From Bacteroidia bacterium (GTDB lineage Bacteria; Bacteroidota; Ignavibacteria; SZUA-365), in the NCBI GenBank assembly GCA_027493955.1, contig JAOSJT010000001.1:1193131-1257130 (forward strand): 64,000 nt of DNA, given 5' to 3'. The notes beneath the pieces were generated by a model that was not told the DNA's origin, did no database searches, and worked only from the letters and a program-made list of their open reading frames with translations. Position 1 is the stretch's first letter. Every line of letters starts with the position of its first letter. Of the stretch, positions 1-9,752 are shown piece by piece. Both the position numbers and the translations under genes were made by a program.

Positions 1-654
1 GGATGGCCAATAGGAAAACTTTGGCTGCAGGTGTTCGACACCCGGAACATACTCCTGCATGACGGGCCAGAATGCCCCGACAACGTCGGCGTAGGCGTCT
101 CCGGGGCTGAATCCCCAATCTTTGGCGAAGCCGTCTTCGAATTCCACATACAGTTCGAAAAGCGCCCCCATGGCGAAACCGCCCCAAACGGATGCATCCC
201 GTGAGAATCCCGACCATTCCAGTGATTTCTGTCCCAGGAAAGAGCCGAAGGCCCCGCCCAAAAAATGTCCGGCTTTGTCGACGTTCAACGCATAAATCGG
301 ATCATCCTGAAAATGGAAACTGGTGCGCTGATCGCTCCACCAGGCATTCCGCTGATAAATATGAATTCCCGTGACCAGGGCGCCGAGCGTACCGCCCACA
401 ATGGCCGCCCTGCCCCAGCGCACATCGGTGTGATTCGGGTCATAGCCCTCGAACGGGAGAGGTTTTGGCGTCTCCTCACCGGAGATCACCTCGCCAGTCT
501 CGCCGGTGCCGAGCGAGTCACCGCCGCTTTCCGGGAGCTCGATTCTGGAAGTGAGGCCAAGCGAATCCTTCGGCGATTGCGCGATGCCGGGGCAAGTAAC
601 CGCAGTGAGGAGTATCAGGAAAAGCAGGGTCTGGTGGGCGCGACGAAGGGGCAT
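1..654 (-). CDS. DUF2279-like (YfiM-type) exported protein, 3' end outside window
   Basis: Reading frame open from ATG at 654 to the window edge (218 codons visible, no stop), so the C-terminus is missing. Residues 1-25 look like a Sec signal peptide (MPLRRAHQ then a hydrophobic stretch ending near GIAQ). After an acidic, Gly/Ser-rich linker (about 26-70), a predicted membrane segment (VGGTLGALVTG) is followed by the motif DKAGHFLGG and then glycine-rich hydrophobic segments (GGFAMGALFELYVEFEDG, FSPGDAYADVVGA). The D-K-x-G-H-F motif with a later G-D-x-x-AD is typical of DUF2279 (predicted periplasmic or membrane lipoproteins). That assignment is from memory of the family. The function is unknown. 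It is transcribed away from the neighbouring T9SS-domain gene's terminator side, and no operon partner is visible. Confidence 0.72.
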   Translation of the reverse strand, partial: MPLRRAHQTLLFLILLTAVTCPGIAQSPKDSLGLTSRIELPESGGDSLGTGETGEVISGEETPKPLPFEGYDPNHTDVRWGRAAIVGGTLGALVTGIHIYQRNAWWSDQRTSFHFQDDPIYALNVDKAGHFLGGAFGSFLGQKSLEWSGFSRDASVWGGFAMGALFELYVEFEDGFAKDWGFSPGDAYADVVGAFWPVMQEYVPGVEHLQPKFSYWPS

Positions 655-874
655 GCATACATCCGGTTGCACAGAATATCAAGGTAAGATAGTGCTCTGT
701 GCGGCGAAGAACAATGGATTTGCGATTGACGAAGTACGATTTACGATATACGAGTTGACAAATTATCTGCAGCGGTACACGTTTGCTTTTGCGCAGCTTA
801 GCGCACGTATGGATCTCCCGGGATGCGTTCGCTACGCTCTCCGCCCTACGCCCTTCGCTCTCTGTCCCGAGTCG
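655..874. other. Intergenic spacer with heptamer-like low complexity
   Basis: No gene is seen. Around 724-765 the sequence contains several spaced copies of TACGA/ACGATT-like words (gattgacgaag, tacgatttacgatatacg). They resemble the period-7 low-complexity DNA found in other spacers of this window (for example 42311-42401). Confidence 0.4.
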
Positions 875-2044
875 TTATCGCAGCAGCAGCATCCTGTCTG
901 TTGTGCGTCCGTTTCCCATGAGACGAAGCAGATACACGCCCGCCGCCACGCGGCGGCCGGTTTGTGACGTCAGATCCCAGTTCAGCACTGTGCCTGATTC
1001 AATACCATCAAAGCGCTTCAGCTCGCGGCCAAGGAGATCGGTGACGAGCAGCAGCGCGGGAGGGGCGTCCGTATTGGTGACGTGTATGCTCACGTGATCG
1101 GCTGCGGGATTGGGCCAGACGCTGAGCGCCGCGCTGTTGGGGACGGACGCGAGCTCGACCCCGGCGATATCCGAGTACGCGGTACTGCCGTCGAAGTCGA
1201 GCTGTCGGAGTCGGTACTTCAACCGCTCCCCGGCGGGCAGTGATGCGGCGGTGACGTCCGTGTACTCGTAGTCCGCGCCCGCATGCTCAGCTGCGCGGGC
1301 GCGGATGAAATGCAGGTCGTCCCAGCTTTCGCTCTCTCCAGCAATCTGCCGTTGCACGGTGAAGCCGGCGTTTTGCACCTCGGCCTCCGTGCGCCAACGC
1401 AGGTGGACCTGATTATCCGGCAGCGGCGTTGCAGTGAAAGAACGAAAGGTGACAGGCCAGTAGTCAACGCCGTTTATGCGGGCATGATAGAGATAGGAGA
1501 TGCGCCCAAGATTGTTCATGTAATACCGCCCCAGTCCCTCGGCATAGCGGTAGTGGAAATGAAACGCCCCTCCCCCCCATACTCTTCGGGGCCGCTTGAA
1601 GTTGACATACAGCTCCCCTATGACGTCGGATGGCAGCGAGTCAATTCTCCAGGGTGCCATTGGAAATGTGTCCCCGCATCGAAAATACAGACTGTCGTTA
1701 CGGATGGAGAGGTTCAATTCCTCATATTCCGTCGTATCCGGGCAATACGCGGAAGCGTTGTGCGGGCCGCGATACCCGTACACGACGCCTGTCGTGCTGT
1801 CCACGCGCAGTGTGGTATTGTTGCTGAACACGAAGTAGCGTTTCCCGTTCGGGAAAAGCGAATCCTTGACGATGCGCACCTCATTCCAGCCTGAAAAGCG
1901 CTCTCCTTGCGGCGTCCAGTCGTAGACCTTGTACAGCCAGATATTGCCGTTGTGCAGAGGTAAATAGGAAAGATCGGTGGCGGTGGGCTGGGCTACCGCC
2001 GTTGTCGCGGCGAACAGCAGGATGAGACGGATCGGAATGTTCAT
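875..2044 (-). CDS. Secreted protein with T9SS type-A C-terminal sorting domain
   Basis: 390 codons from ATG at 2044. This start is preferred because AGGAGG lies about 9 nt upstream and the protein then begins with a clean signal peptide (MNIPIRLILLFAATTAVAQ). A longer in-frame upstream extension has no signal peptide. The middle (about 20-190) is a WYF-rich domain of unknown function (LPLHNGNIWLYKVYDW). Residues 200-300 resemble a fibronectin-III/beta-sandwich segment (TPLPDNQVHLRWRTEAEVQNAGF), the common spacer before sorting domains. The last 80 residues form a T9SS type-A sorting domain (VWPNPAADHVSI ... LGRELKRF ... GVYLLRL). The protein is therefore predicted to be exported by Sec, carried across the outer membrane by T9SS and anchored or released. 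Substrate or role is not recognisable. Confidence 0.85.
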   Translation of the reverse strand: MNIPIRLILLFAATTAVAQPTATDLSYLPLHNGNIWLYKVYDWTPQGERFSGWNEVRIVKDSLFPNGKRYFVFSNNTTLRVDSTTGVVYGYRGPHNASAYCPDTTEYEELNLSIRNDSLYFRCGDTFPMAPWRIDSLPSDVIGELYVNFKRPRRVWGGGAFHFHYRYAEGLGRYYMNNLGRISYLYHARINGVDYWPVTFRSFTATPLPDNQVHLRWRTEAEVQNAGFTVQRQIAGESESWDDLHFIRARAAEHAGADYEYTDVTAASLPAGERLKYRLRQLDFDGSTAYSDIAGVELASVPNSAALSVWPNPAADHVSIHVTNTDAPPALLLVTDLLGRELKRFDGIESGTVLNWDLTSQTGRRVAAGVYLLRLMGNGRTTDRMLLLR

Positions 2045-2448
2045 GCGAGATATTCCTCCTGATATCGCAGTGCAGCGTCCTTTCAATGCGCAGTCGAGAT
2101 GCACCGGCTCGGGGCAGAGCGAGCGGCACTTTGAATGACACATGAGATGTTTGAAAGTTACGAATATCCGAACTCTCTTTTTCCCTCAGCAGCCGTATCG
2201 TTATTCCCGCCGATTCGCGTGTGGAGATGCGACACCACTCGATGATGCTTCCCCGCGTCTGACCGGGCATCCGCGTACGAGTAACCTTCCCGACTTCACC
2301 GATGCGGCACCCAGATCAGACGAAACTATTTTGCCTGGCCAAGACAGGATGACAGAGAAGAAATAATCGCAAAGACGCCCCTTCTCTTTGCGCCTCTGCA
2401 ACTTTGCGCCTTTGCGTTCATTCCCATCTTTTTCTTCTCCCGACTCCT
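2045..2448. other. Intergenic region without a gene
   Basis: About 400 bases between the T9SS-domain gene and the cytochrome cluster. The only visible structure is a Shine-Dalgarno at about 2053-2058 (read on the minus strand) and a low-complexity tract at 2375-2420 in which CTTTGCGCCT-like words repeat. No convincing coding frame was found on either strand. Confidence 0.5.
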
Positions 2449-2480
2449 AAAAAAATCCCCCATCGGAAGACGGGGGAAAA
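2449..2480 (-). terminator. Rho-independent terminator of the multiheme cytochrome/porin operon
   Basis: A G5/C5 stem (2457-2461 with 2472-2476) extends inward with a GNRA-like loop. On the minus strand it is followed by a run of seven T residues (complement of 2449-2455). It lies about 25 bases past the stop codon of the 7-heme lipoprotein gene. Confidence 0.8.
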
Positions 2481-2502
2481 TGAAACAGATGCTGGCCGAA
2501 GC

Positions 2503-3330
2503 TTACCAGTCGGTGCGCTCCTGGCCGAAGACCTCGAGCTTGCCGTTGATGTGCTTCGCCTGTATCAACACACCGTTGTCATAGGCATTCGCGTGACAGC
2601 CGGTACAGTTCGTTACCGGGGAGTGCGGCGGTTTCGGCAACGGACTTCCGGTTGCGGGATCGCCGTGGCAGCTTCCGCACTTCGCCTGATCCGCGCCCTT
2701 CCATGCAACAGTGGCGTTGTTGCCGTTGGTGAAATTTCCGTGGCAATAGGTATTGGAGCAGGTTCCTGCGGCGGCATCATACGTCGGGGTCCCTGTCGTG
2801 CCTTTGGTTTGAATAGCGGCAAAGGCGTTGTTGAACATCACCTCAGCCTTACCCGGCGTGGTCTTGTCGATGTGGACGGGATCGCTGAAATTGGCCGGGA
2901 GGTCGTGGCAATCCGAACAAGCGACAGTCACCGCGGACAGCGTGCCGCCTTCAAGATGCAGCTTGTGGGCGTTGTACCACTGCGGATAGGCCTTTTTGGT
3001 CTGTGAATCTCCATGACAGAGATAGCAGGCCTCGGGACCTCCGTCGGCGGTAACATGGCAACCGCTGGCGTTACAGGACTGCCCGGTAAGACCACCGGCG
3101 TAATCGGGACCATGGCAGGTGCGGCAGGAGGAGATGTCCCAGCCGAGACGGTTGCGAATGTCCTTGCCGTGGAAATTGTCCGCGGTAAACACACCGTAGC
3201 CGTTGCCATGCGCCCCGTACAGCACGGGCTCGCCCGGGAGATCGGCCGGATCCTTGAGTTCACTCGAGCATGCCGCGAAGAGCAGCACCGAGACGAACAG
3301 CACAGAGAGAATCGGAGTGAGTCTTTTCAT
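2503..3330 (-). CDS. Seven-heme c-type cytochrome lipoprotein (CxxxxCH/CxxCH family)
   Basis: 275 aa. An N-terminal lipoprotein signal (MKRLTPILSVLFVSVLLFAAC, lipid cysteine at residue 21) is followed by seven heme-attachment motifs: CRTCH (69), CNASGCH (86), CYLCH (102), CSDCH (138), CSNTYCH (191), CGSCH (218) and CTGCH (242). Two of them have the expanded CxxxxCH spacing, and the fifth plus sixth (C-x4-CH, a W-K-G stretch, then CxxCHGDP) match the repeat known from Geobacter multiheme cytochromes. It is the last gene of a three-gene unit: its ATG overlaps the stop of the 11-heme gene (ATGA), and a terminator follows. Inference: it is the outer-surface, lipid-anchored terminal cytochrome of a porin-cytochrome conduit. 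It could instead face the periplasm. Confidence 0.88.
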   Translation of the reverse strand: MKRLTPILSVLFVSVLLFAACSSELKDPADLPGEPVLYGAHGNGYGVFTADNFHGKDIRNRLGWDISSCRTCHGPDYAGGLTGQSCNASGCHVTADGGPEACYLCHGDSQTKKAYPQWYNAHKLHLEGGTLSAVTVACSDCHDLPANFSDPVHIDKTTPGKAEVMFNNAFAAIQTKGTTGTPTYDAAAGTCSNTYCHGNFTNGNNATVAWKGADQAKCGSCHGDPATGSPLPKPPHSPVTNCTGCHANAYDNGVLIQAKHINGKLEVFGQERTDW

Positions 3331-4412
3331 CGCATACCTCCAGTCACGACTCCGGTATTATGGCAGGTGGCGCAAATGGGATCGCCGCCGTCAAGGTTGT
3401 GGCAGGTCGCGCAGCTTTCCATGTCCATTTTCGCGAGTTTGCCGTGTCGGTTCATGGCGCTGCCACCGCCGAGCGAAACGAAGCCCGCGAGCTGATGCGA
3501 TTGCGGAACAATGCGCATGCCGGAGGCATCGTGACCGTTCTGATGGCAGGGCTGGCAGAAGCTTTCGGGCTCATGACAGGTTTCGCAGCGGCTGGACTTC
3601 GCGCGCGCATCGAAACCGTGCGTGTAGCGATAGGTCAGCGGATGTGCTTTCTGGACGCTCAACACGTCGGGACGATCCATTTTCTCGCCTCTGGGCGAAG
3701 CGGGATTGTAGAAGCGATCCGCCGCGACGCCCGACGGCACGTCGTTCGTCGGCGTGTGGCATTCCTGACAGAAGCTTTGGGAGTGACAGCTTGCACAGTC
3801 GCGCGAAGCTTCACCGTTCATCGCCATTTTGCCGTGATTGGCGATGAAATCCGCGGTCATATGATTGTGCGGATACAGCCCGGCCAGCGTCGTGTGACAG
3901 GATTCGCAGCGGTTGCTTGCCGGAATCACTTTCGCGATGTCTTCGCTGCCGCGCAGGATGGGTGCGGTTGCATCGGCATCGTTGTGGCAGCGTGAGCAGA
4001 TGTCCATGGACGGATACGCGGACTCCTCATCGGCGACGATGCCGCCGTGACAGACGCCGCACGCTTGTTCCATTTCGGCATGCTGCTTGTGCGAGAAAAT
4101 GAGTCGGCGGTCTTTTACCTGGAGGACCTGCGCCGCAAGATCCGCGCTCTCGTCCAGCGACCAGTACCCGCGCACGTCGGCATCCTCATGGCAGCCGATG
4201 CACGTCTCGGGAGTCGGCATCAGATTGTCGCCGGCGGCTTCGCTTTCGGCCGCATTGTGGCAGGCACTGCATTCAGCCAGGTCTTTGTGAATGGCATGGG
4301 AGAATACCACTCCCCTGTCGCCGGCGACGACGCCGGAGGGAGAGGTGGTCAGTACCGCGCCGATTACCGAAGCGGTAAGCAGCAGGGCGAGGAAGATGTA
4401 GGTTCGTTTCAT
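3327..4412 (-). CDS. Eleven-heme periplasmic c-type cytochrome
   Basis: 361 aa from ATG at 4412, chosen because GGAGGAAG lies just upstream and the protein then starts with a signal peptide (MKRTYIFLALLLTASVIGAVL). Eleven CxxCH motifs are visible: CSACH, CIGCH, CGVCH, CSRCH, CESCH, CASCH, CQECH, CETCH, CQPCH, CATCH and CATCH. Many are preceded by distant F/S-H-x-x-H histidines (VFSHAIHKD, IFSHKQHAEM) that can act as distal axial ligands, as in cytochrome c3/c7-type multiheme wires. There is no lipobox, so it is probably a soluble periplasmic electron carrier. It lies 10 bases downstream of the porin gene and overlaps the next cytochrome gene by ATGA, so the three are very likely co-translated. 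Confidence 0.9.
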   Translation of the reverse strand: MKRTYIFLALLLTASVIGAVLTTSPSGVVAGDRGVVFSHAIHKDLAECSACHNAAESEAAGDNLMPTPETCIGCHEDADVRGYWSLDESADLAAQVLQVKDRRLIFSHKQHAEMEQACGVCHGGIVADEESAYPSMDICSRCHNDADATAPILRGSEDIAKVIPASNRCESCHTTLAGLYPHNHMTADFIANHGKMAMNGEASRDCASCHSQSFCQECHTPTNDVPSGVAADRFYNPASPRGEKMDRPDVLSVQKAHPLTYRYTHGFDARAKSSRCETCHEPESFCQPCHQNGHDASGMRIVPQSHQLAGFVSLGGGSAMNRHGKLAKMDMESCATCHNLDGGDPICATCHNTGVVTGGMR

Positions 4413-4422
4413 GGTCTTCCTC

Positions 4423-5706
4423 CTAATCCCAAAGCCCGAGCGCTTCGGAGAACCAGTAACTGACTCTGGCGAAGGCACGCATGTCTGATTCGTAAATTTT
4501 GTTGGTCATGTACTGTCCCTGTACGTCGAAAGAGAGCATTTTCCAAGGACGGACGGTTGCGCCCACGACACCGACCCAGGTCGAAGTCTTGTCCAGGTTC
4601 TCTCCGAGCGCATAGCTGCTGTACACGGCACCTACATGCGGCACGAGCATGCCCTGCATGAGCGGATAGGTGAATTGCAGATTGAAACCGTCGAGATCAC
4701 CGTCGTAGCTGACGTCCTTGGTGTACATGATGGAGGCGTACTTGTTGGCCGCGCCGAGAGAGACGCGCATGGCGTTGTCATCATCGTACATCACGGTGCT
4801 GACACGGCCGAGCAGAGTCAGTCGCGGATGGATGCGATAGTCCACGCCGAGGGCCACTTCCTGGTTCGCGCTCGCTTCGAGCAGCGCGAAATAAGAATTG
4901 TACGCCAGAACGGGCTCGCGATGAGCGAAGTTGAGACTCAGGCCCAGTGTGGGCAGAGCCTGGTACGTGGCGGCGACTTCGGCGCGTGAGGTGCGTTCGA
5001 AATTGAAATCGTAATCGAAGCGACCGTACAGCCACATGCGTCCGCTGGAATGCGCGACGTTGACGCTGCCGTACTGATTGGCGCGGGAGCCGTAGTCCAT
5101 GAGCGTCGGGGTAAGATTCATCTGCTCATCGGGGCGCCAGGTCCAGAACAGTTCTGCCTCGCGGTGGCGGTTCATGTAGCTGAGTCCGATCTTGGTATCC
5201 TCGATGAGATACAGCAACAATTGACCACCGACTTGCCAGTTCTCGTCGATGTTGTGGAAGAAATCCGGCTTTTGCGCGACCGGTGCGAGCCCGCCGCCGT
5301 ATGCGACGATTTCGACACCGTCCGTTGGCCGAATGTTGAGAGCGGCACCGTCGATGGTGCCGTAGTTGACGCCGGCGAACACCGGCTGGCGGCCGAGTTT
5401 AAGGTCGACCATGTCAAAGACATTCTTCACGCGCAGGTAGGCGTTGAAGAGACGGAGTGCGGGATCGTTGTGCATTTCATTGGAGAAATCCGTCGATCCT
5501 TGCAGATACGTGTGGAAGGAAACGTCGGAGGTACCGACGTTGAGCTGGATGTTTTCATAGGCACGGAGTTGTGACGTTGACGTGCCGTTGACATCCTGTC
5601 GTTCCCACCCGTAGGCTGATGTCACGAGCCGGCCGTTGATCGTCTGCGCATGCAGCGACCCGGCCAAAACGATCATGAACACCAGAAGGCTGTACACATG
5701 CTTCAT
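4423..5706 (-). CDS. Outer-membrane beta-barrel porin, partner of the multiheme cytochromes
   Basis: 427 aa with a signal peptide (MKHVYSLLVFMIVLAGSLHAQ) and an AGAGGGA ribosome-binding site. The mature protein is built of alternating-hydrophobicity strands with aromatic girdles (AYGWERQ, YLQGSTDFSN, LKLGRQPVFAGVNYGTIDG, LWTWRPDEQ, GSVNVAHSSGRMWLYGRFDYDF), as expected for a trans-membrane barrel. The last strand ends near FARVSYWF. The R-Q-x-V/F ... Y-G-T-I-D-G-A pattern resembles alginate/porin-like barrels, so a general porin is the alternative. Its place at the head of an operon with a periplasmic 11-heme cytochrome and a lipid-anchored 7-heme cytochrome suggests the sheath of a porin-cytochrome electron conduit. 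This is functional inference from context, since no homology to MtrB/OmbB can be verified here. Confidence 0.8.
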   Translation of the reverse strand: MKHVYSLLVFMIVLAGSLHAQTINGRLVTSAYGWERQDVNGTSTSQLRAYENIQLNVGTSDVSFHTYLQGSTDFSNEMHNDPALRLFNAYLRVKNVFDMVDLKLGRQPVFAGVNYGTIDGAALNIRPTDGVEIVAYGGGLAPVAQKPDFFHNIDENWQVGGQLLLYLIEDTKIGLSYMNRHREAELFWTWRPDEQMNLTPTLMDYGSRANQYGSVNVAHSSGRMWLYGRFDYDFNFERTSRAEVAATYQALPTLGLSLNFAHREPVLAYNSYFALLEASANQEVALGVDYRIHPRLTLLGRVSTVMYDDDNAMRVSLGAANKYASIMYTKDVSYDGDLDGFNLQFTYPLMQGMLVPHVGAVYSSYALGENLDKTSTWVGVVGATVRPWKMLSFDVQGQYMTNKIYESDMRAFARVSYWFSEALGLWD

Positions 5707-5821
5707 GCGCTATCCCTCTTGCCTGTTGTTGAGTTCGGAAACATCGGACACCGCGTTCCGGCATTCAGTGCCTTCGGCGCGGTGTCGTAACGCGGGAAAC
5801 GGTTGCTTCTATGCTGAAATG

Positions 5822-5851
5822 AAAAACCGGGCGGGCAATGCCGCCCGGTTT
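5822..5851 (-). terminator. Rho-independent terminator after the c554-like cytochrome gene
   Basis: A perfect 10-bp stem (5825-5834 pairing with 5841-5850) has a 6-nt loop, followed on the minus strand by a T-run (complement of 5822-5826). It lies 20 bases beyond the stop codon of the tetraheme cytochrome gene and separates it from the porin-cytochrome operon, so the two can be expressed independently. Confidence 0.85.
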
Positions 5852-5871
5852 GTGCATTCCGCGTTTCGGAT

Positions 5872-6393
5872 TTACTTGCCGGAAGGATGGGCGACCTTTT
5901 TCCAGGCCTCAGCGAACTTCAGCGGACGATAGGTCGGGCTCTTTTCGTTGTGGCAGGTCTTGCACTGCTTTTCGGCGCTGCCGTCGGCGACTTTCGGGAG
6001 CTGGAGACCCAACTTGACACCTTCTTCGACGCTCTTCGCATGCTTGTTCTTGTACTCGCTGCCCGCGCCGTGGCAGGATTCACATCCCACGCCCTCGGCG
6101 GCAAATTTCTTGTCGGTCACGTGGCAGCTCAGGCACTCCGGTGTTTCAGCGGCTTTGGTCTTGAAACCCTTCTCTGTGGCAATCTTGTCCGCTTCGGCAC
6201 TTTGAAGGGTCTTGAATGCGCTGGCGTGCGGCGATTTTTCCCAATGCTTGTAGGATTCGCCGCCCATTTTCGCGTTGCTGTGGCAGGCCTTGCAGGTCTT
6301 CGCGCCACCATTTGTGGGTCCGGTATTGCTGGTGAACGCCGACACCGCCATGAACATGACGGCGAGTGCGATGAAGGTTGCTGCGGTTTTCAT
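5872..6393 (-). CDS. Tetraheme cytochrome c554-family protein
   Basis: 173 aa from ATG at 6393. A GTG six bases upstream is in frame, but the GAGGTG sequence that includes it is better read as the ribosome-binding site. A signal peptide ends near AFTSN. Four CxxCH motifs occur: CKACH (SNAKMGGESYKHW follows), CLSCH, CESCH (GVGCESCHGAGSEY) and CKTCH near the C-terminus. The pattern CxxCH ... W...H...A...L ... CLSCH ... GVxCExCHG is that of the cytochrome c554/c-prime family seen in many FCB genomes. It is a periplasmic electron carrier whose redox partner is unknown. It sits between nuoN and the porin-cytochrome operon, with its own terminator. Confidence 0.88.
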   Translation of the reverse strand: MKTAATFIALAVMFMAVSAFTSNTGPTNGGAKTCKACHSNAKMGGESYKHWEKSPHASAFKTLQSAEADKIATEKGFKTKAAETPECLSCHVTDKKFAAEGVGCESCHGAGSEYKNKHAKSVEEGVKLGLQLPKVADGSAEKQCKTCHNEKSPTYRPLKFAEAWKKVAHPSGK

Positions 6394-6536
6394 GGTCACC
6401 TCGATAGTGATGTAGTGCGGGAATTCGTGTAAACTCTATGTTCAGTTTCAGACAGCGATCAGCCACAGACCTGTTACACGACACGCAAGTATGACAAGTT
6501 CCGAATTTCTTGACGGTATTAATACTTGCTAGTATG

Positions 6537-6554
6537 AAAAATACGGCCTTCCGT
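6537..6554 (-). terminator. Possible weak terminator of the nuo operon
   Basis: A short ACGG/CCGT stem (6543-6546 with 6551-6554) with a 4-nt loop is followed on the minus strand by a short T-run (complement of 6537-6540), 18 bases after the nuoN stop. The stem is only four to five pairs, so this is tentative. Confidence 0.35.
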
Positions 6555-6571
6555 GATACAAGACAAGTCTG

Positions 6572-8086
<1,515 letters not shown>

Positions 8087-8123
8087 GAGTCGTACTCTCG
8101 CTGTAAGCTCGTTCGGTATTCGA

Positions 8124-9704
8124 TCAGAATGCGCTCATCAGTACCTGGCCGGCACTGTTGTTGACGAAGTCCACAAGGTGTCCGAGTGACGTGCTCATCC
8201 AGTTCAATGCCGGAGACGGATACACGCCCAACGCGATGATGATAATCGCGAGCGGAAGCAGGGTGAATACTTCACGCCCGTTGACATCCGGCATCACGTT
8301 TTCCCACTTCTCCGGTAGTGTCCCCATGAACACGCGCTGGAAGGTCCAGAGCATATAGCCCGCACCCAGCACGATACCGAGCGTGGAGAGTATTGTCCAC
8401 AGTTTGTTGGTCTGGAAAGCACCGAGGAAGACAAAGGCTTCGCTGACGAAACCGCTCATGGACGGCAGGCCAATGGCCGCGAAAAACGCTATGACCGTGA
8501 AGAAGGAATACACGGGCATCTTGTTGTAAAGGCCGCCGAATTCGTTGAGCCCTCTCGTGTGGGCGCGGTCGTAGATGACGCCCACCAAGAGGAAGAGCAT
8601 TGCCGTTATGGTACCGTGATTGAACATCTGGAAAACGGCGCCGGTCATGCCCTGCACGTTGAGCGCCGCCATGCCCAGAAGCACATAGCCCATGTGCGAA
8701 ACCGAGGAATACGCGATCAGCTTCTTGAAATCCGTCTGCGCCATGGCACAGAGCGCACCGTACACGATATTGACGAAGCCCAGAATCATCATCGGTATCT
8801 GGAAGTACAGCGTCATCTCCGGGAAAATCGGAAAACTGATGCGCAGCAGACCGTACGTGCCCATTTTCAGAAGCACACCCGCCAGAATGACGGAAATGGC
8901 CGTCGGTGCCTCGACGTGTGCGTCGGGGAGCCAGGTATGGAAGGGGAAAATCGGCACCTTGATCGCGAAACCGATGAACAAGCCGATGAAGGCAAGCATG
9001 CGCGCCGTACTTCCCACAGTGGCGAACACGCCCTGCGTCACATTCGCGGGATCCATCATCGCGAGCATATTGAACGTGTGCACGCCCGTGGTCGGATCCA
9101 CGGTGCTGAAATACAGGCCGATCATCACCAGCAGCAGCAGCACCGAACCCGCGAGCGTGTAGATGAAGAACTTGATGGCCGCGTACTCGCGTCGGGGTCC
9201 GCCCCAGATGCCGATAAGAAAGTACATCGGCAGCAGCATCAGTTCCCAGAACACGTAGAACAGGAACATGTCGATGGCGCAAAACACGCCCATCATACCC
9301 GTATCCAGCAGCAGGAACATCACGAAATAACCCTTGACGGACTTCGTGATACTGAAGGAGGAAAAGGTGGCGATGAAGCTGATCAATGCCGTCAGCAAGA
9401 CCATGGGCATGGACAATCCGTCAATGCCGAGGAAATACTCGATTCGGATTTCGCCGAACCAGGGTGTCTCCGGGATGACTATCCATGGCAGACGTTCGAC
9501 GAACTGCATGGTGGCGATTTCGGTAATACCGACCTTGCTGGTGTCGAAATTCATCCAGATAAGGATGGCCAACACTACCTGTAACCCGGTCATGATCGCG
9601 GCAGTGATCTGAATGCTGCGGGTCTTTTCCTTCGGGAGGAAGAGAATGATGATCATGCCGAGTACCGGCAGGAAGGTGATCAGTGTAAGGATGGGGAATT
9701 GCAT
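8124..9704 (-). CDS. nuoM: NADH-quinone oxidoreductase subunit M
   Basis: 526 aa from ATG at 9704, with GGAGG four to five bases upstream. An in-frame TTG at 9707 is too close to that site. It is a 14-helix antiporter-like subunit with diagnostic stretches: LGIDGLSMPMVLLTA, FYVFWELMLLPMYFLIG (pump-site Glu), AIKVPIFPFHTWLPDAHVEAPT and KKLIAYSSVSHMGYVLLG. It forms one of the three proton channels of complex I between NuoN and NuoL. Spacing to nuoN is 37 bases and to nuoL 48 bases, consistent with one transcript. Confidence 0.97.
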   Translation of the reverse strand: MQFPILTLITFLPVLGMIIILFLPKEKTRSIQITAAIMTGLQVVLAILIWMNFDTSKVGITEIATMQFVERLPWIVIPETPWFGEIRIEYFLGIDGLSMPMVLLTALISFIATFSSFSITKSVKGYFVMFLLLDTGMMGVFCAIDMFLFYVFWELMLLPMYFLIGIWGGPRREYAAIKFFIYTLAGSVLLLLVMIGLYFSTVDPTTGVHTFNMLAMMDPANVTQGVFATVGSTARMLAFIGLFIGFAIKVPIFPFHTWLPDAHVEAPTAISVILAGVLLKMGTYGLLRISFPIFPEMTLYFQIPMMILGFVNIVYGALCAMAQTDFKKLIAYSSVSHMGYVLLGMAALNVQGMTGAVFQMFNHGTITAMLFLLVGVIYDRAHTRGLNEFGGLYNKMPVYSFFTVIAFFAAIGLPSMSGFVSEAFVFLGAFQTNKLWTILSTLGIVLGAGYMLWTFQRVFMGTLPEKWENVMPDVNGREVFTLLPLAIIIIALGVYPSPALNWMSTSLGHLVDFVNNSAGQVLMSAF

Positions 9705-9752
9705 CAATCCTCCAACAGTGAGCTCGTATAATGAATCAAATTCGTTCGTCTA

